Shown in pieces: positions 1 through 9,280 of a DNA stretch of 64,000 nt. Every line of letters starts with the position of its first letter. Positions within the stretch are counted from its first letter, which is position 1. The notes under the pieces were generated by a model. The model was not told the origin of the DNA, searched no databases, and saw only the letters and a list, made by a program, of their open reading frames with translations. Made by a program: the position numbers and the translations under genes. The stretch comes from Brevibacterium casei CIP 102111 (GTDB lineage: Bacteria; Actinomycetota; Actinomycetes; Actinomycetales; Brevibacteriaceae): NCBI RefSeq assembly GCF_900169275.1, contig NZ_FXZC01000009.1, forward strand, positions 43,901 to 107,900, read 5' to 3'.

Positions 1-1
1 G

Positions 2-220
2 CTCGACCCGCTGCTCCTCACGATCCCCGTCGCGCTCGCGGCGACCTGTGCGTTCATGCTGCCGGTGGCCACCCCGCCCAACGCCGTCGCCTACGGGTCG
101 GGGTACGTGACGATCGGGCAGATGGTCAAGGGCGGCATCTGGCTCAACCTCGTGGGCATCGTCCTCATCACCGCGACGGTCTTCCTCCTCGCCGTTCCCG
201 TCTTCGGCATCATGATGTGA
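2..220 (+). CDS. SLC13/DASS-family anion:sodium symporter, C-terminal fragment
   Basis: The reading frame is open from the window edge to a TGA at 218-220 and gives 72 residues; the start lies outside. It carries the family signature MLPVATPPNAVAYGSG (about residues 19-34 of the fragment), the second conserved loop of the divalent anion:Na+ symporter (SLC13) family. A final hydrophobic helix follows. Members import dicarboxylates, citrate, sulfate or phosphate across the plasma membrane; the substrate cannot be told from this piece. The next gene starts about 45 bp downstream on the same strand. Confidence 0.8.
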   Translation, partial: LDPLLLTIPVALAATCAFMLPVATPPNAVAYGSGYVTIGQMVKGGIWLNLVGIVLITATVFLLAVPVFGIMM

Positions 221-265
221 CGCTTCATGAGGTGAGACGAGCATCTTTCAGGCAGACTTGTGACC

Positions 266-1336
266 ATGGCTGAACTCTTCACCCCGATGACGCTGCGCGG
301 ACTGACGATCGAGAACCGGATCTGGCTCGCTCCCATGTGCCAGTACTCGTGCGAGGCCGAGGACGGCATGCCCGGCAGCTGGCACCTCGTCCATCTCGGA
401 GCGCGCGCGACCGGCGGATTCGGGCTCATCCTCACCGAAGCCTCGGCGGTCGTTCCCGAGGGCAGGATCTCCCCGCAGGACGCCGGGATCTGGAGCGACG
501 ACCACGCCGCGGCGTGGACGCCCGTCGTCGACTTCGTCCACTCGCAGGGGACCCCGATCGGCATGCAGCTCGCCCACGCCGGACGCAAGGCGAGCACCTA
601 CCGGCCCTTCGACGGCAACCCGCGCGGCACCGTTCCCGAGTCGGAGGGCGGATGGCAGCCGGTGGGCGCGAGCCCGATCGCCTACCCCGGGTACACCGAG
701 CCGACGGAGATGACGGAGGACGACATCGCCGAGGTGGTCGCCGCCTTCGCCGCGGCCGCGAAACGCGCCGTCGGGGTCGGCTTCGACCTCGTCGAACTCC
801 ATGCCGCTCACGGCTACCTCCTCCATTCGTTCCTCTCCCCGCTGTCGAATCAGCGCACCGATCGCTACGGCGGTGATCTCGAGGGACGCTCCCGTCTGCT
901 CGTCGAGACCTACGACGCCGTGCGTGCGGCCGTGGGTGAGGATGTCCCCGTGTTCGTCCGGCTCTCGGCGAGCGAATGGACCGAAGGGGGATTCGACATC
1001 GCCGAGGCGGTCGAGGTCTCCCGTGCCCTCGACGCCCGCGGGGTCGACGTCATCGACGTGTCCTCGGGCGGAAACGTTCCCGTGAAGGTCCCCGTGGGAC
1101 CCGGCTATCAGGTGCCGCTGTCGGCGGCGATCAGGGACGCGGGCGCGACGACGGCGACCGTCGGCCTCATCACCGAACCCGGTCAGGCGGAGACGATCCT
1201 CGCATCAGGCCAGGCCGATGCGATCCTGCTCGCCCGTGTGGCCCTGCGCGAACCTGCGTGGCCGCAGCGGGCGGCCCATGAACTCGGCGAAGAGCCGGGG
1301 CCGTATCCACCGCAGTATGTGAGGGGCAGATGGTGA
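266..1336 (+). CDS. NADH:flavin oxidoreductase, Old Yellow Enzyme family (YqjM-like)
   Basis: FMN-dependent ene-reductase of the OYE family; reduces activated C=C bonds with NAD(P)H. The N-terminus APMCQYS holds the Cys and Tyr typical of the thermophilic-like/YqjM subclass. HAAHG (about residues 179-183) gives the substrate-binding HxxH pair, followed by LSNQRTDRYGGDLEGR, a family hallmark, and the FMN-phosphate region VGLITEPGQAE. Length of about 356 residues fits the family. I use ATG 266; an in-frame GTG six bases earlier (260) is possible, and neither has a strong ribosome site. The stop overlaps the next gene by 7 nt (ATGGTGA), so the two are probably co-transcribed. The physiological substrate is unknown. 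Confidence 0.85.
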   Translation: MAELFTPMTLRGLTIENRIWLAPMCQYSCEAEDGMPGSWHLVHLGARATGGFGLILTEASAVVPEGRISPQDAGIWSDDHAAAWTPVVDFVHSQGTPIGMQLAHAGRKASTYRPFDGNPRGTVPESEGGWQPVGASPIAYPGYTEPTEMTEDDIAEVVAAFAAAAKRAVGVGFDLVELHAAHGYLLHSFLSPLSNQRTDRYGGDLEGRSRLLVETYDAVRAAVGEDVPVFVRLSASEWTEGGFDIAEAVEVSRALDARGVDVIDVSSGGNVPVKVPVGPGYQVPLSAAIRDAGATTATVGLITEPGQAETILASGQADAILLARVALREPAWPQRAAHELGEEPGPYPPQYVRGRW

Positions 1337-1986
1337 ACACGATCGAGACAGAGCACGTCGTCGTCCGTTGGATCTCCGTGTCGGAGATGGAGAACAACGT
1401 CTATCTCATCACGGCGAAGGAGACGGGGGCTCAGGTCCTCATCGACGCCGCCGACGACATCGACGCGATCGAGGAGCTGCTTGGTGCCGGAGCCGAGGAC
1501 ACGAGCGCGACACCGGTCCTGCAGGCGATCATCACGACGCATCGCCACTGGGACCACATCCGCGCCTTGCCGGCGGCAGCGAAGAGGCACCCGGATGCGA
1601 TGACGATCGCCGGGGCCGCCGATGCCGCGGCGATCGCCGAGGCCAAAGGGGTGGAGATCGCGCACACCGTCGAGCACCTCGACGTCGGTGACTTCGGCGG
1701 GTTCGTCCTCCAGGCAATCGCCCTGTGCGGACACACGCCGGGATCGATCGCCCTGCTGCTGCGCGACGGGGGAGAGACGATCCTCTTCTCCGGGGATTCG
1801 CTCTTCCCCGGCGGACCCGGCAAGACGTGGTCGCCGGAGGACTTCACCTCGCTCATGGACGACCTCGAGGAGCGGGTCTTCGACCAGCTGCCCGATGACA
1901 CGCAGGTGCTGCCGGGACACGGCGCGCCGACGACTCTCGGTGCCGAGCGCGGTCAGTTGGGGGAGTGGCGCGAACGCGGCTGGTGA
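1330..1986 (+). CDS. Metallo-beta-lactamase-fold hydrolase (glyoxalase II-like)
   Basis: A 218-residue MBL-fold hydrolase. HRHWDH at residues 71-76 is the HxHxDH dinuclear metal motif. GHTPGS supplies the next metal His, SGDSLFP the bridging Asp, and PGHG near the C-terminus the last His. This order and length match small thioesterase-type or glyoxalase II-like MBL proteins. It overlaps the oxidoreductase gene by 7 nt, suggesting one operon and perhaps a shared detoxification role; that link is inference. The specific substrate cannot be assigned. Confidence 0.85.
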   Translation: MVNTIETEHVVVRWISVSEMENNVYLITAKETGAQVLIDAADDIDAIEELLGAGAEDTSATPVLQAIITTHRHWDHIRALPAAAKRHPDAMTIAGAADAAAIAEAKGVEIAHTVEHLDVGDFGGFVLQAIALCGHTPGSIALLLRDGGETILFSGDSLFPGGPGKTWSPEDFTSLMDDLEERVFDQLPDDTQVLPGHGAPTTLGAERGQLGEWRERGW

Positions 1987-2034
1987 CCGGAACCTGATCG
2001 TCAGTACTCCCCGGCACCCGATCTCAGGGCAGGG

Positions 2035-2616
2035 TCACCAGCGCGGCACGGCCATGAAGCCGAGGATCGCCCAGACGATCGCGACGGCCAGCGCTGCGAT
2101 CACCGGCACATTCCACACCTGGGTGATCGTGCGCTCTCCGCGAGGGTTGGCCAGCTGCGCCTCGTTCAGGCGCGCATGGTGGTCGAGGACGGTGTCGACC
2201 GCGGGACTCGGCTCGTCGACGAGTCGGCGGATCCCGTGGGCGTCCTTCTCCATCTTCTTGCCCCGACCCGCGAGCGGCCACGATGAATAGCTCTTCTCGT
2301 GTGTGCGCACGCTCAGTCCGAAATGGGTGTCGAAGCCGTCGACGAGGTTCCACGGCACAGTGATCGTGGTGAGCGGGTTGACGAGGACGATCTCCTGCGG
2401 TCGCAGTTCGACCCGGGGGTGCCGGTAGAGCGCCCAGACGCCGACGAAGAGCAGCACCGGGATCCCTGCGACGGCGAGGCCGCGAAGGGTGAAGTCGCCG
2501 ACAACGATCGAGCCGATGCCGATCGCCGCGACGGCCGCTACGAGGACGAAGAGGACGGTCGATCCCGTCGTTCTCACGATTCGGGTCTCGTCGGGTCCGA
2601 TCTCACTGTTTGCCAT
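2035..2616 (-). CDS. PH-domain membrane protein
   Basis: 193 residues. Two hydrophobic segments near the N-terminus (about residues 18-60) lead into a compact domain with RHPRVELRPQEIVLVNPL and VPWNLVDGF, the pattern of small bacterial PH (bPH_6-like) domains common in actinobacteria. A C-terminal helix (WNVPVIAALAVAIVWAIL) follows. It is likely an inner-membrane protein of unknown function. A TAGGAT hexamer ends 6 nt before the ATG, so the mRNA is probably leaderless. It converges with the MBL gene 48 bp away. Confidence 0.7.
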   Translation of the reverse strand: MANSEIGPDETRIVRTTGSTVLFVLVAAVAAIGIGSIVVGDFTLRGLAVAGIPVLLFVGVWALYRHPRVELRPQEIVLVNPLTTITVPWNLVDGFDTHFGLSVRTHEKSYSSWPLAGRGKKMEKDAHGIRRLVDEPSPAVDTVLDHHARLNEAQLANPRGERTITQVWNVPVIAALAVAIVWAILGFMAVPRW

Positions 2617-2622
2617 CCGAAC

Positions 2623-2628
2623 ATCCTA
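2623..2628 (-). promoter_or_regulatory. -10 element TAGGAT, leaderless start of the PH-domain gene
   Basis: TAGGAT on the minus strand lies 6 nt before the ATG at 2616. This spacing places the transcription start on or next to the start codon. No Shine-Dalgarno sequence is seen. Confidence 0.55.
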
Positions 2629-2711
2629 TCCACTGAGACCCGAGGGTCGATCACTGTGGCCTGGGTCTCGAAACGGTAACGATTCGAGATATGGCTCACA
2701 TTGTGGACTCA

Positions 2712-2722
2712 GTCACAGTGAC
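2712..2722. promoter_or_regulatory. Palindrome upstream of the oligopeptide ABC operon
   Basis: GTCAC-A-GTGAC forms a perfect 5-bp inverted repeat about 140 bp before the lipoprotein start. It lies within an AT-richer stretch that also holds TAACTT (2731-2736), a possible -10. It could be an operator for a regulator of the transporter; no -35 is evident and the assignment is tentative. Confidence 0.3.
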
Positions 2723-2862
2723 GTGTGAATTAACTTTGAGGCAATCCATGCAGAAGCATGAACGAGGTCACATTCCCGATGGCGGGCCGTGTGACCGCAG
2801 CGCATCCCGAATCCGGGAGGCGAGCACGTGGGCGCGAGCCCAGAGAACAACAAGGAGAGAAC

Positions 2863-4671
2863 GTGAACAAGCGCTTCCTCGCAGCCGGTGCCTCAGTTGC
2901 CGCAGCAGCAATGGTGCTTTCTGCCTGCACCCCTCCCGGTGGTGGCAATGACGATCAGGCCTCGGAGAACTCGATCCTCAACATCGGGTGGAACGAGTCC
3001 TTCCGTTCGATGAACACGATGACGGCCAACGGCAACGCGGTCTCGAACGCCATTCTCACCTACATGATGAATGACAACTTCAAGTACTACGACGAGAATC
3101 TGGAGTTGCAGGACGGCTCACTCGGCTCGGTCGAGCGGGTCTCCGAGGATCCGCTCAAGGTCAAGTACACGTTCAACGACAACGCGAAGTGGTCGGACGG
3201 CACGCCGGTCGACGCCGCGGACCTCGCTCTCACCTGGGCGGGCACCTCGGCGAACTTCAACACGGTCGACTCGAACAACAACGACGACGGCACCGTCAAG
3301 GAGAACGACGAGAGCACCGTCTACTTCGACTCCTCGTCGATCGGCCCCGCTCTCATCAAGGACTTCCCCGAGGTCTCCGAAGACGGCAAGGAGATCACCT
3401 TCGAGTACTCCAAGCCCTTCGCCGACTGGGAGCTCACCTTCGGCGTCGGCGCCGACGGCGTCGGCGTGCCGGCGCACATCGTCGCGAAGAAGGCGCTGGG
3501 AGAGGAAGACCCTGCCGCGGGCAAGCAGGCCATCCTCGACGCGATCAAGAACAAGGACACAGCAGCCCTGTCGAAGATCTCGAATGTCTGGAACACCGGC
3601 TTCGACTTCACCTCGATGCCCGACGACGAGGACCTCCTCGTCCACAACGGCCCGTACAAGATCACGGACTTCCAGGAGGGCCAGTACATCACGGTCCAGA
3701 AGGACGAGAACTACTCGGGTCCCGTCAAGCCCAAGGTCGACACCATCACGGTGCGCTACAACGGCGACCCGATGGCGATGGTGCAGGCGGTCGAGAACGG
3801 CGAGGTCGACATGACCCAGCCGCAGGCGACCGCTGACGTCCTCTCCGCCGCCGAGGGCATCGACGGCGTCACGGTCGACGCCGCTGACGGTGCGACCTAC
3901 GAGCACGTCGACTTCACCTTCGACAACAACGGTCCGTTCGATCCGAAGTCCTACGGCGGCGACGAGGAGAAGGCGAAGAAGGTCCGGCAGGCCTTCCTCA
4001 AGACGGTTCCCCGCGCGGAGATCGTCGACAAGATTATCAAGCCGCTCAACGAGAACGCCGTGGTGCGCGATTCCTTCACCCAGGTGCCCGGTTCGCCGAT
4101 GTACGACGGCATCGTCAACGGCAACGGGATGAAGGCCGACTACTCGGACGTCAACACCGACGAGGCGAAGAAGCTCCTCGACGAGGTCGGCGGCGAGATC
4201 AAGCCCGTGCGCATCATGTACGACAACACGAACTCGCGTCGTCAGCAGGAGTTCCAGCTCATCAAGGAATCGGCTGAGAAGGCCGGCTTCAAGATCGAAG
4301 ACGTCGGCGACGTCAACTGGGGCACCCGCCTCGGCGACGGCACGTACGATCTCTCGCTCTTCGGCTGGCAGTCCGAGGACACCGGAATCACCTCGAGCGA
4401 TGCGAACTACCGGACCGGTGCGCAGAACAACTACGGCGGGTACTCGAACGAGAAGGTCGACAAGATCCTCGACGAGATGCTCACCGCTGACGAAGCGAAC
4501 GCCGAGAAGCTCTCGATCGATCTGGAGAAGCAGCTCACCGACGACGCCTTCGGTGCTCCGATCTTCCAGTTCCCGGAGCTGACGATCTACAACGACAGCG
4601 TCAAGAACGTGAAGTCGACGTCCGTGTCGCCGACGATGTTCTGGAACTACTGGGAGTGGGAGAAGAACTGA
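2863..4671 (+). CDS. Oligopeptide/dipeptide ABC transporter substrate-binding lipoprotein
   Basis: Extracytoplasmic family-5 solute-binding protein that captures peptides for the permeases downstream. The chosen GTG start has AAGGAGA 6-8 nt upstream. It gives a classic lipoprotein signal: MNKRF, a hydrophobic stretch, and lipobox LSAC with the acylated Cys at about residue 22. An upstream in-frame ATG at 2758 would bury this signal and is rejected. The mature part has the SBP_bac_5 pattern (WSDGTPVDAADLALTW; a VQAVENGEVDM segment; the C-terminal FPELTIYNDSVKNVK). About 602 residues, somewhat longer than typical. It heads a four-gene operon and is separated from the first permease by 102 bp containing a stem-loop. 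Confidence 0.9.
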   Translation: MNKRFLAAGASVAAAAMVLSACTPPGGGNDDQASENSILNIGWNESFRSMNTMTANGNAVSNAILTYMMNDNFKYYDENLELQDGSLGSVERVSEDPLKVKYTFNDNAKWSDGTPVDAADLALTWAGTSANFNTVDSNNNDDGTVKENDESTVYFDSSSIGPALIKDFPEVSEDGKEITFEYSKPFADWELTFGVGADGVGVPAHIVAKKALGEEDPAAGKQAILDAIKNKDTAALSKISNVWNTGFDFTSMPDDEDLLVHNGPYKITDFQEGQYITVQKDENYSGPVKPKVDTITVRYNGDPMAMVQAVENGEVDMTQPQATADVLSAAEGIDGVTVDAADGATYEHVDFTFDNNGPFDPKSYGGDEEKAKKVRQAFLKTVPRAEIVDKIIKPLNENAVVRDSFTQVPGSPMYDGIVNGNGMKADYSDVNTDEAKKLLDEVGGEIKPVRIMYDNTNSRRQQEFQLIKESAEKAGFKIEDVGDVNWGTRLGDGTYDLSLFGWQSEDTGITSSDANYRTGAQNNYGGYSNEKVDKILDEMLTADEANAEKLSIDLEKQLTDDAFGAPIFQFPELTIYNDSVKNVKSTSVSPTMFWNYWEWEKN

Positions 4672-4710
4672 TTCGCATCTGATGCGATCGGCTTCTCACC
4701 TTCTCAGCTG

Positions 4711-4740
4711 CTGTGGGGATCACATCAGTGATCCCCACAG
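4711..4740 (+). terminator. Intra-operon stem-loop between binding protein and permease
   Basis: CTGTGGGGATCAC (4711-4723) and GTGATCCCCACAG (4728-4740) form a perfect 13-bp stem with a 4-nt loop, 40 nt after the lipoprotein stop. No T-run follows. Such hairpins in ABC operons commonly protect the upstream mRNA or partly stop transcription, giving more binding protein than permease. Confidence 0.7.
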
Positions 4741-4773
4741 TGGCGTGCTCGCACAGACGGAATCGGACACACC

Positions 4774-6318
4774 ATGATCAAGTTCATTCTCAGACGTCTC
4801 CTGTCGACGGTCATCGTTCTGCTCGTCGTCACGTTCGTCCTCTATCTCCTGCTCAACGTCGCCCTCGACTTCTTCTGGGACCTGCGCTCGAGCACCTCCC
4901 CGAACATCGAAGCACTCTATGAGTCCCGTATCAGGCTCCTCGATCTCGAGACACCCGCGGTCGTCCGCTACTTCAAGTGGCTCGCCGGTGCCAGCGGATG
5001 CCTCATCGGCCAGTGCGACCTCGGCATCGCGTGGAAGAGCGGTCAGGAAGTCACCTACCTGCTCCAGGGCGCGATCATCAACACGATCAAGCTCATCACG
5101 GCCTCGACGATCGTCGCCATCATCCTCGGCATCGCCGTCGGCATGATCTCGGCCATCCGCCAGTACTCGGGCTTCGACTACTTCATCACCTTCGTCTCGT
5201 TCCTCCTCTACTCGCTGCCCGTCTTCTGGGTCGCGGTTCTGCTCAAGCAGTACGGGGCGATCGAGATCAACAACTTCATCAATGATCCGACACTGGACAG
5301 CTGGTGGCCGATCATCATCTTCTGCCTCGCGATGGGCCTGTTCTGGATGGGCGCACTCGGCGGGGGCAAGAAGCGGCGGATCATCACCTTCGCCGCCGCG
5401 ACGCTCGTCACCTTCGGCACGATCTACTACATCCTCGCGAGCGGGTGGCTGCAGCAGCCGACCATCGGAGTCGTCGGCGTCGTCGTCATCGGCGTCGGTG
5501 CGGCGATCGTCATGACGTTCCTCTCGACGGGTTTGAAGAACAAGCGCGTCCTCTACGCCACACTCACGTGCGCCGTCATCGGAGCCCTCATCTACATGCC
5601 GCTCCAGTACCTCTTCTACTACCAGGAGATGAACTGGCTGTGGATGTTCGGCCTCCTCGTCGTCGCCATCGGCGTGGCCATCGGCGTCGGCCTTGCCTTC
5701 CGCGGACCCGACCCGTGGGACACCGCGCGCACGACGGTCTTCACGACGCTCATCATCGCCGTGACGATCTTCGCCGACCGCGTGCTCCAGGGCTGGTCGG
5801 AGTACTCGAGAAGCCCCGCGATCAACAACCGTCCGATCGCGACGATCGGGGCCTCCGCACCGAACGTCAACGGCGATTTCTGGATCACGAACCTCGACTC
5901 GTTCACCCACCTCCTCCTGCCGTCGATCGCCCTCGTCCTCATCTCCTTCGCGTCGTACACCCGCTACACCCGCGGGTCGATGCTCGAGGTCATGGGACAG
6001 GACTACATCCGCACCGCGCGGGCCAAGGGACTCAACGAGCGCACCGTGATCATGCGCCATGCGCTGCGCAACGCGCTTCTGCCGCTCGCCTCGATCATCC
6101 CCGTCGACGTCATCACGATGATCGGCGGTGCGGTGATCACGGAGACGATCTTCGGCTGGAACGGCATGGGCAAGCTCTTCATCGACTCGATGAATCGCGC
6201 TGAGCTCGACCCGATCATGGCCTACATCCTCATCACGGGCCTCCTCGCCATCATCGCCAACCTGGTCGCGGACTTCCTCTACGCCGTCCTCGACCCGAGA
6301 ATCCGAGTGAACGCATGA
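4774..6318 (+). CDS. ABC transporter permease, DppB/OppB type, with long central insertion
   Basis: First inner-membrane permease of the peptide importer. The N-terminus (IKFILRRLLSTVIVLLVVTFVLY) is the typical DppB opening. The cytoplasmic EAA loop that docks the ATPase lies near residues 415-435 (ARAKGLNERTVIMRHALRNA), followed by the final helices with GGAVITETIFGWNGMG. At 514 residues it is well beyond the usual 310-340. The extra roughly 170 residues in the middle (about 170-350) contain several hydrophobic segments. The stop overlaps the next start by 4 nt (ATGA). Confidence 0.9.
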   Translation: MIKFILRRLLSTVIVLLVVTFVLYLLLNVALDFFWDLRSSTSPNIEALYESRIRLLDLETPAVVRYFKWLAGASGCLIGQCDLGIAWKSGQEVTYLLQGAIINTIKLITASTIVAIILGIAVGMISAIRQYSGFDYFITFVSFLLYSLPVFWVAVLLKQYGAIEINNFINDPTLDSWWPIIIFCLAMGLFWMGALGGGKKRRIITFAAATLVTFGTIYYILASGWLQQPTIGVVGVVVIGVGAAIVMTFLSTGLKNKRVLYATLTCAVIGALIYMPLQYLFYYQEMNWLWMFGLLVVAIGVAIGVGLAFRGPDPWDTARTTVFTTLIIAVTIFADRVLQGWSEYSRSPAINNRPIATIGASAPNVNGDFWITNLDSFTHLLLPSIALVLISFASYTRYTRGSMLEVMGQDYIRTARAKGLNERTVIMRHALRNALLPLASIIPVDVITMIGGAVITETIFGWNGMGKLFIDSMNRAELDPIMAYILITGLLAIIANLVADFLYAVLDPRIRVNA

Positions 6319-7346
6319 GCATCGACGACAAAGAACAGAGCCCGATCGCCACCGACAGCGTCGGTGAGAACGCGATCGAAGCCAAGGAGACCGAAGGCCT
6401 CTCGCAGGGGAAGATCGTCTTCCGGAAGTTCCTCCGGCACAAAGGCGCGATGGTGGGACTCATCGTCCTCTTCCTCGTCACCGTCTTCGCCTACTCGGCC
6501 CAGGGCATCGGCCCGATCCCGGGCTGGTGGATCTTCAACCACACGGCCTCCAATCCGATCGTCAATCCGGGCGGCGCGCCGACGTGGACGCTGCAGAACT
6601 TCTTCTCCCCGGGAGAGCACCCGTTCGGTCAGGATGAGATCGGCCGGGACAACTTCGCCCGCGTGATGAAGGGCACCCAGATCTCCATCATGGTCATGCT
6701 CATCATCGGCATCGTGGCGCTCATCATCGGCACGATCGTCGGCGCGCTGGCTGGTTACTACCGGGGTTGGGTCGACTCACTGCTCATGCGCGTTACCGAC
6801 GGCTTCATCATCCTTCCCGTCATCGTCGTCGGCGCCATCCTCGGCAAGCTCGTCTCGGGCACCGGAGGCGCGATGCTCGGACTCGTCCTCGGCGCGATCC
6901 TCTGGACCGGCCTGGCGCGACTCGTCCGCGGTGACTTCCTCTCCCTGCGCGAACGCGAGTTCGTCGACTCCGCCCGAGTCGCCGGCGCGAGCGACTTCCG
7001 GATCATGTTCAAGCACATGCTCCCGAACGCGATGGGCGTCATCATCGTCAACACGACGCTGCTGATGAGCCAGGCGATCGTCCTCGAGGCGTCGCTGAGC
7101 TTCCTCGGCTTCGGCATCTCTCCGCCGGACATCTCACTCGGGCAGCTCATCAGCGAATACCAGACCTCGTTCGCGACCCGCCCGTGGCTGTTCTGGTGGC
7201 CCGGTCTCTTCATCATCGTCATCGCTCTGTGCGTGAACTTCATCGGCGACGGTCTCCGCGACGCGTTCGACCCCCGCATGAAGACGATCCCGAGCTGGCG
7301 GAAGATGAAGAAGGCCGAGCGCATGGCGAAGAAGGGGGACAAGTGA
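6315..7346 (+). CDS. ABC transporter permease, DppC/OppC type
   Basis: Second permease subunit, 343 residues, the usual length. A cytoplasmic N-terminal tail (about 35 residues) precedes the first helix (KGAMVGLIVLFLVTVFAY). GEHPFGQDEIGRDNFARVMKGT is the OppC_N hallmark region before the permease core. The EAA loop (GASDFRIMFKHMLPNAMG) lies near residue 223, and SLSFLGFGISPPDISLGQLI follows. It overlaps the first permease by 4 nt and the ATPase start by 1 nt (TGATG), so the subunits are translationally coupled. Confidence 0.92.
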   Translation: MSIDDKEQSPIATDSVGENAIEAKETEGLSQGKIVFRKFLRHKGAMVGLIVLFLVTVFAYSAQGIGPIPGWWIFNHTASNPIVNPGGAPTWTLQNFFSPGEHPFGQDEIGRDNFARVMKGTQISIMVMLIIGIVALIIGTIVGALAGYYRGWVDSLLMRVTDGFIILPVIVVGAILGKLVSGTGGAMLGLVLGAILWTGLARLVRGDFLSLREREFVDSARVAGASDFRIMFKHMLPNAMGVIIVNTTLLMSQAIVLEASLSFLGFGISPPDISLGQLISEYQTSFATRPWLFWWPGLFIIVIALCVNFIGDGLRDAFDPRMKTIPSWRKMKKAERMAKKGDK

Positions 7347-9238
7347 TGACCGAGCAGAACACGACTGAGTCGACCACCGGTGCGAAGTCACCGATCCTCG
7401 ACGTCAAGGACCTCGGAGTCCACTTCTGGGTGAGCGACGAATGGTGGATGGCAGCCGAGGGACTCACGTACACGGTGAATGCGGGCGAAGTGCTCGCGAT
7501 CGTCGGTGAGTCCGGTTCCGGCAAATCGCAGTCGAGCATGTCCCTGCTCGGTCTGCTGCCGAGCAACGGCCGGGCCACCGGCTCGGCGAAGCTCGGCGAC
7601 AAGGAGCTCATCGGGATGCCGCAGGAGCGGATGCAGCACATCCGCGGCAACGACATCTCGGTGATCTTCCAGGAGCCGATGACCGCGCTCAACCCGGTCT
7701 ACACGGCGGGCTTCCAGATCATGGAGACCCTCCGCGTCCACCTCGACATGGGTCCGAAGGAGGCGAAGGAGCGCGCTCTCGAGCTCATGCGCCTCGTCGA
7801 GATCCCGGAACCGGAGGAGCGGTACAACTCGTTCCCCCACCAGCTCTCGGGCGGTCAGCGCCAGCGCATCATGATCGCGCAGGCGCTTGCGTGCCAGCCG
7901 AAGCTGCTCATCGCCGACGAGCCGACCACGGCGCTCGACGTCACGGTGCAGGCGGAGATCCTCAAGCTCATGCGCGAGCTGAAGTCGAAGCTCGATGCCG
8001 GCATCATCCTCATCACGCACGACATGGGCGTGGTCGCGGACATGGCCGACCGCATCATCGTCATGCGTTCGGGCAAGGTCGTCGAGTCGGGGACGGCGGA
8101 TGAGATCTTCTACAACCCGCAGCACCCGTACACGAAGCAGCTCCTCGAAGCCGTGCCCCACCTCGGCACCGAGATCGAAGGGCAGGCGTTCGGTACGGAT
8201 CTCCACGACGTCGAGGAGGCCATCCACGAACTCGAGGAGACCTTCGCGGACGAGTCCGGGGGCGACGATCTCGGCGCCGGATCGGTGGCCGACAACGATG
8301 CCGAGGCCACTGCCGTGTCGACGGGGGAGGCTTCGCATCCTCACATAGAGATGGATTCGACGGAGACCTACTACCATCCTGGGTCGCAGGCGGACTTCTC
8401 GCAGCCCTCGGCACTCCAGCTGCGGGATGCGGCGATCGAGTACCCCGCGGTCGGGCGGAAGAAGGCGTTCCGCGCCGCTCACCACATCAACCTCATGATC
8501 GCTCCCGGTGAGGTCGTCGGCCTCGTCGGCGAGTCGGGATCGGGCAAGACGACGATCGGCCGCGCGGCCCTCGGCCTCCTGCCCACCGTCGAAGGCGACA
8601 TGGTCGTCAACGGCAAGAGCATCAAGGGGCTGACCAACAAGCAGATGCGGCCGCTGCGCAAGGAGGTGGGGATCGTGTTCCAGGACCCCGGCTCCTCGCT
8701 CAACCCGCGCCTGCCCATCGGCGAGTCGATCGGCGAACCCCTCTACCTCCACGAGGGGATGAAGGGTCCGGCGCTCAACAAGCGCGTCGAGGAGCTCCTC
8801 CACGCGGTCGAGCTGCCGACGTCGATGCGCAACCGCTACCCGCACGAGCTCTCGGGCGGTCAGCGTCAGCGCATCGGCATCGCCCGTGCGCTCAGCCTGC
8901 GGCCGAAGCTGCTCATCGCCGATGAGCCGACCTCGGCGCTCGACGTCTCCGTCCAGGCGAAGGTCCTCGACCTCTTCGAGAGCCTCCAGGCGCTCTACGG
9001 GTTTGCGTGCCTCTTCATCAGCCACGATCTCGCTGTCGTCGAGCGCATCGCCTCCCGCATCGCCGTCATGCGGCACGGGTACCTCGTCGAGATCGGGCAG
9101 GCCTCGCAGGTCGTGGCCAACCCGGTCCATCCCTACACGCAGCGCCTGCTCTCCGCGGTTCCGGTTCCGGATCCCAAGGAGCAGCGCAAGCGCCGGGAGG
9201 CCCGCGACGCCGTGCTCGAGGCGACGATGAACGCCTGA
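7346..9238 (+). CDS. Dual-domain peptide ABC transporter ATPase (DppD-DppF fusion)
   Basis: Cytoplasmic ATPase of the importer carrying both nucleotide-binding domains in one 630-residue chain. Domain 1 has Walker A GESGSGKSQS (about residue 55), Q-loop VIFQEPMTALNPV, signature LSGGQRQRI (about 167) and Walker B LLIADEPTTALD. Domain 2 has Walker A GESGSGKTT (about 396), VFQDPGSSLNPR, LSGGQRQRI (about 502) and LLIADEPTSALD. Each is followed by the oligopeptide-type C-terminal region (NPQHPYTKQLL; NPVHPYTQRLL). An acidic linker near residues 275-330 joins them. I use ATG 7346, overlapping the permease stop. This is the last gene of the operon. Confidence 0.93.
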   Translation: MTEQNTTESTTGAKSPILDVKDLGVHFWVSDEWWMAAEGLTYTVNAGEVLAIVGESGSGKSQSSMSLLGLLPSNGRATGSAKLGDKELIGMPQERMQHIRGNDISVIFQEPMTALNPVYTAGFQIMETLRVHLDMGPKEAKERALELMRLVEIPEPEERYNSFPHQLSGGQRQRIMIAQALACQPKLLIADEPTTALDVTVQAEILKLMRELKSKLDAGIILITHDMGVVADMADRIIVMRSGKVVESGTADEIFYNPQHPYTKQLLEAVPHLGTEIEGQAFGTDLHDVEEAIHELEETFADESGGDDLGAGSVADNDAEATAVSTGEASHPHIEMDSTETYYHPGSQADFSQPSALQLRDAAIEYPAVGRKKAFRAAHHINLMIAPGEVVGLVGESGSGKTTIGRAALGLLPTVEGDMVVNGKSIKGLTNKQMRPLRKEVGIVFQDPGSSLNPRLPIGESIGEPLYLHEGMKGPALNKRVEELLHAVELPTSMRNRYPHELSGGQRQRIGIARALSLRPKLLIADEPTSALDVSVQAKVLDLFESLQALYGFACLFISHDLAVVERIASRIAVMRHGYLVEIGQASQVVANPVHPYTQRLLSAVPVPDPKEQRKRREARDAVLEATMNA

Positions 9239-9280
9239 GCAGGACCGCCTCGGCGTCGGTGCCGGGGATGGCAGTCTCCG

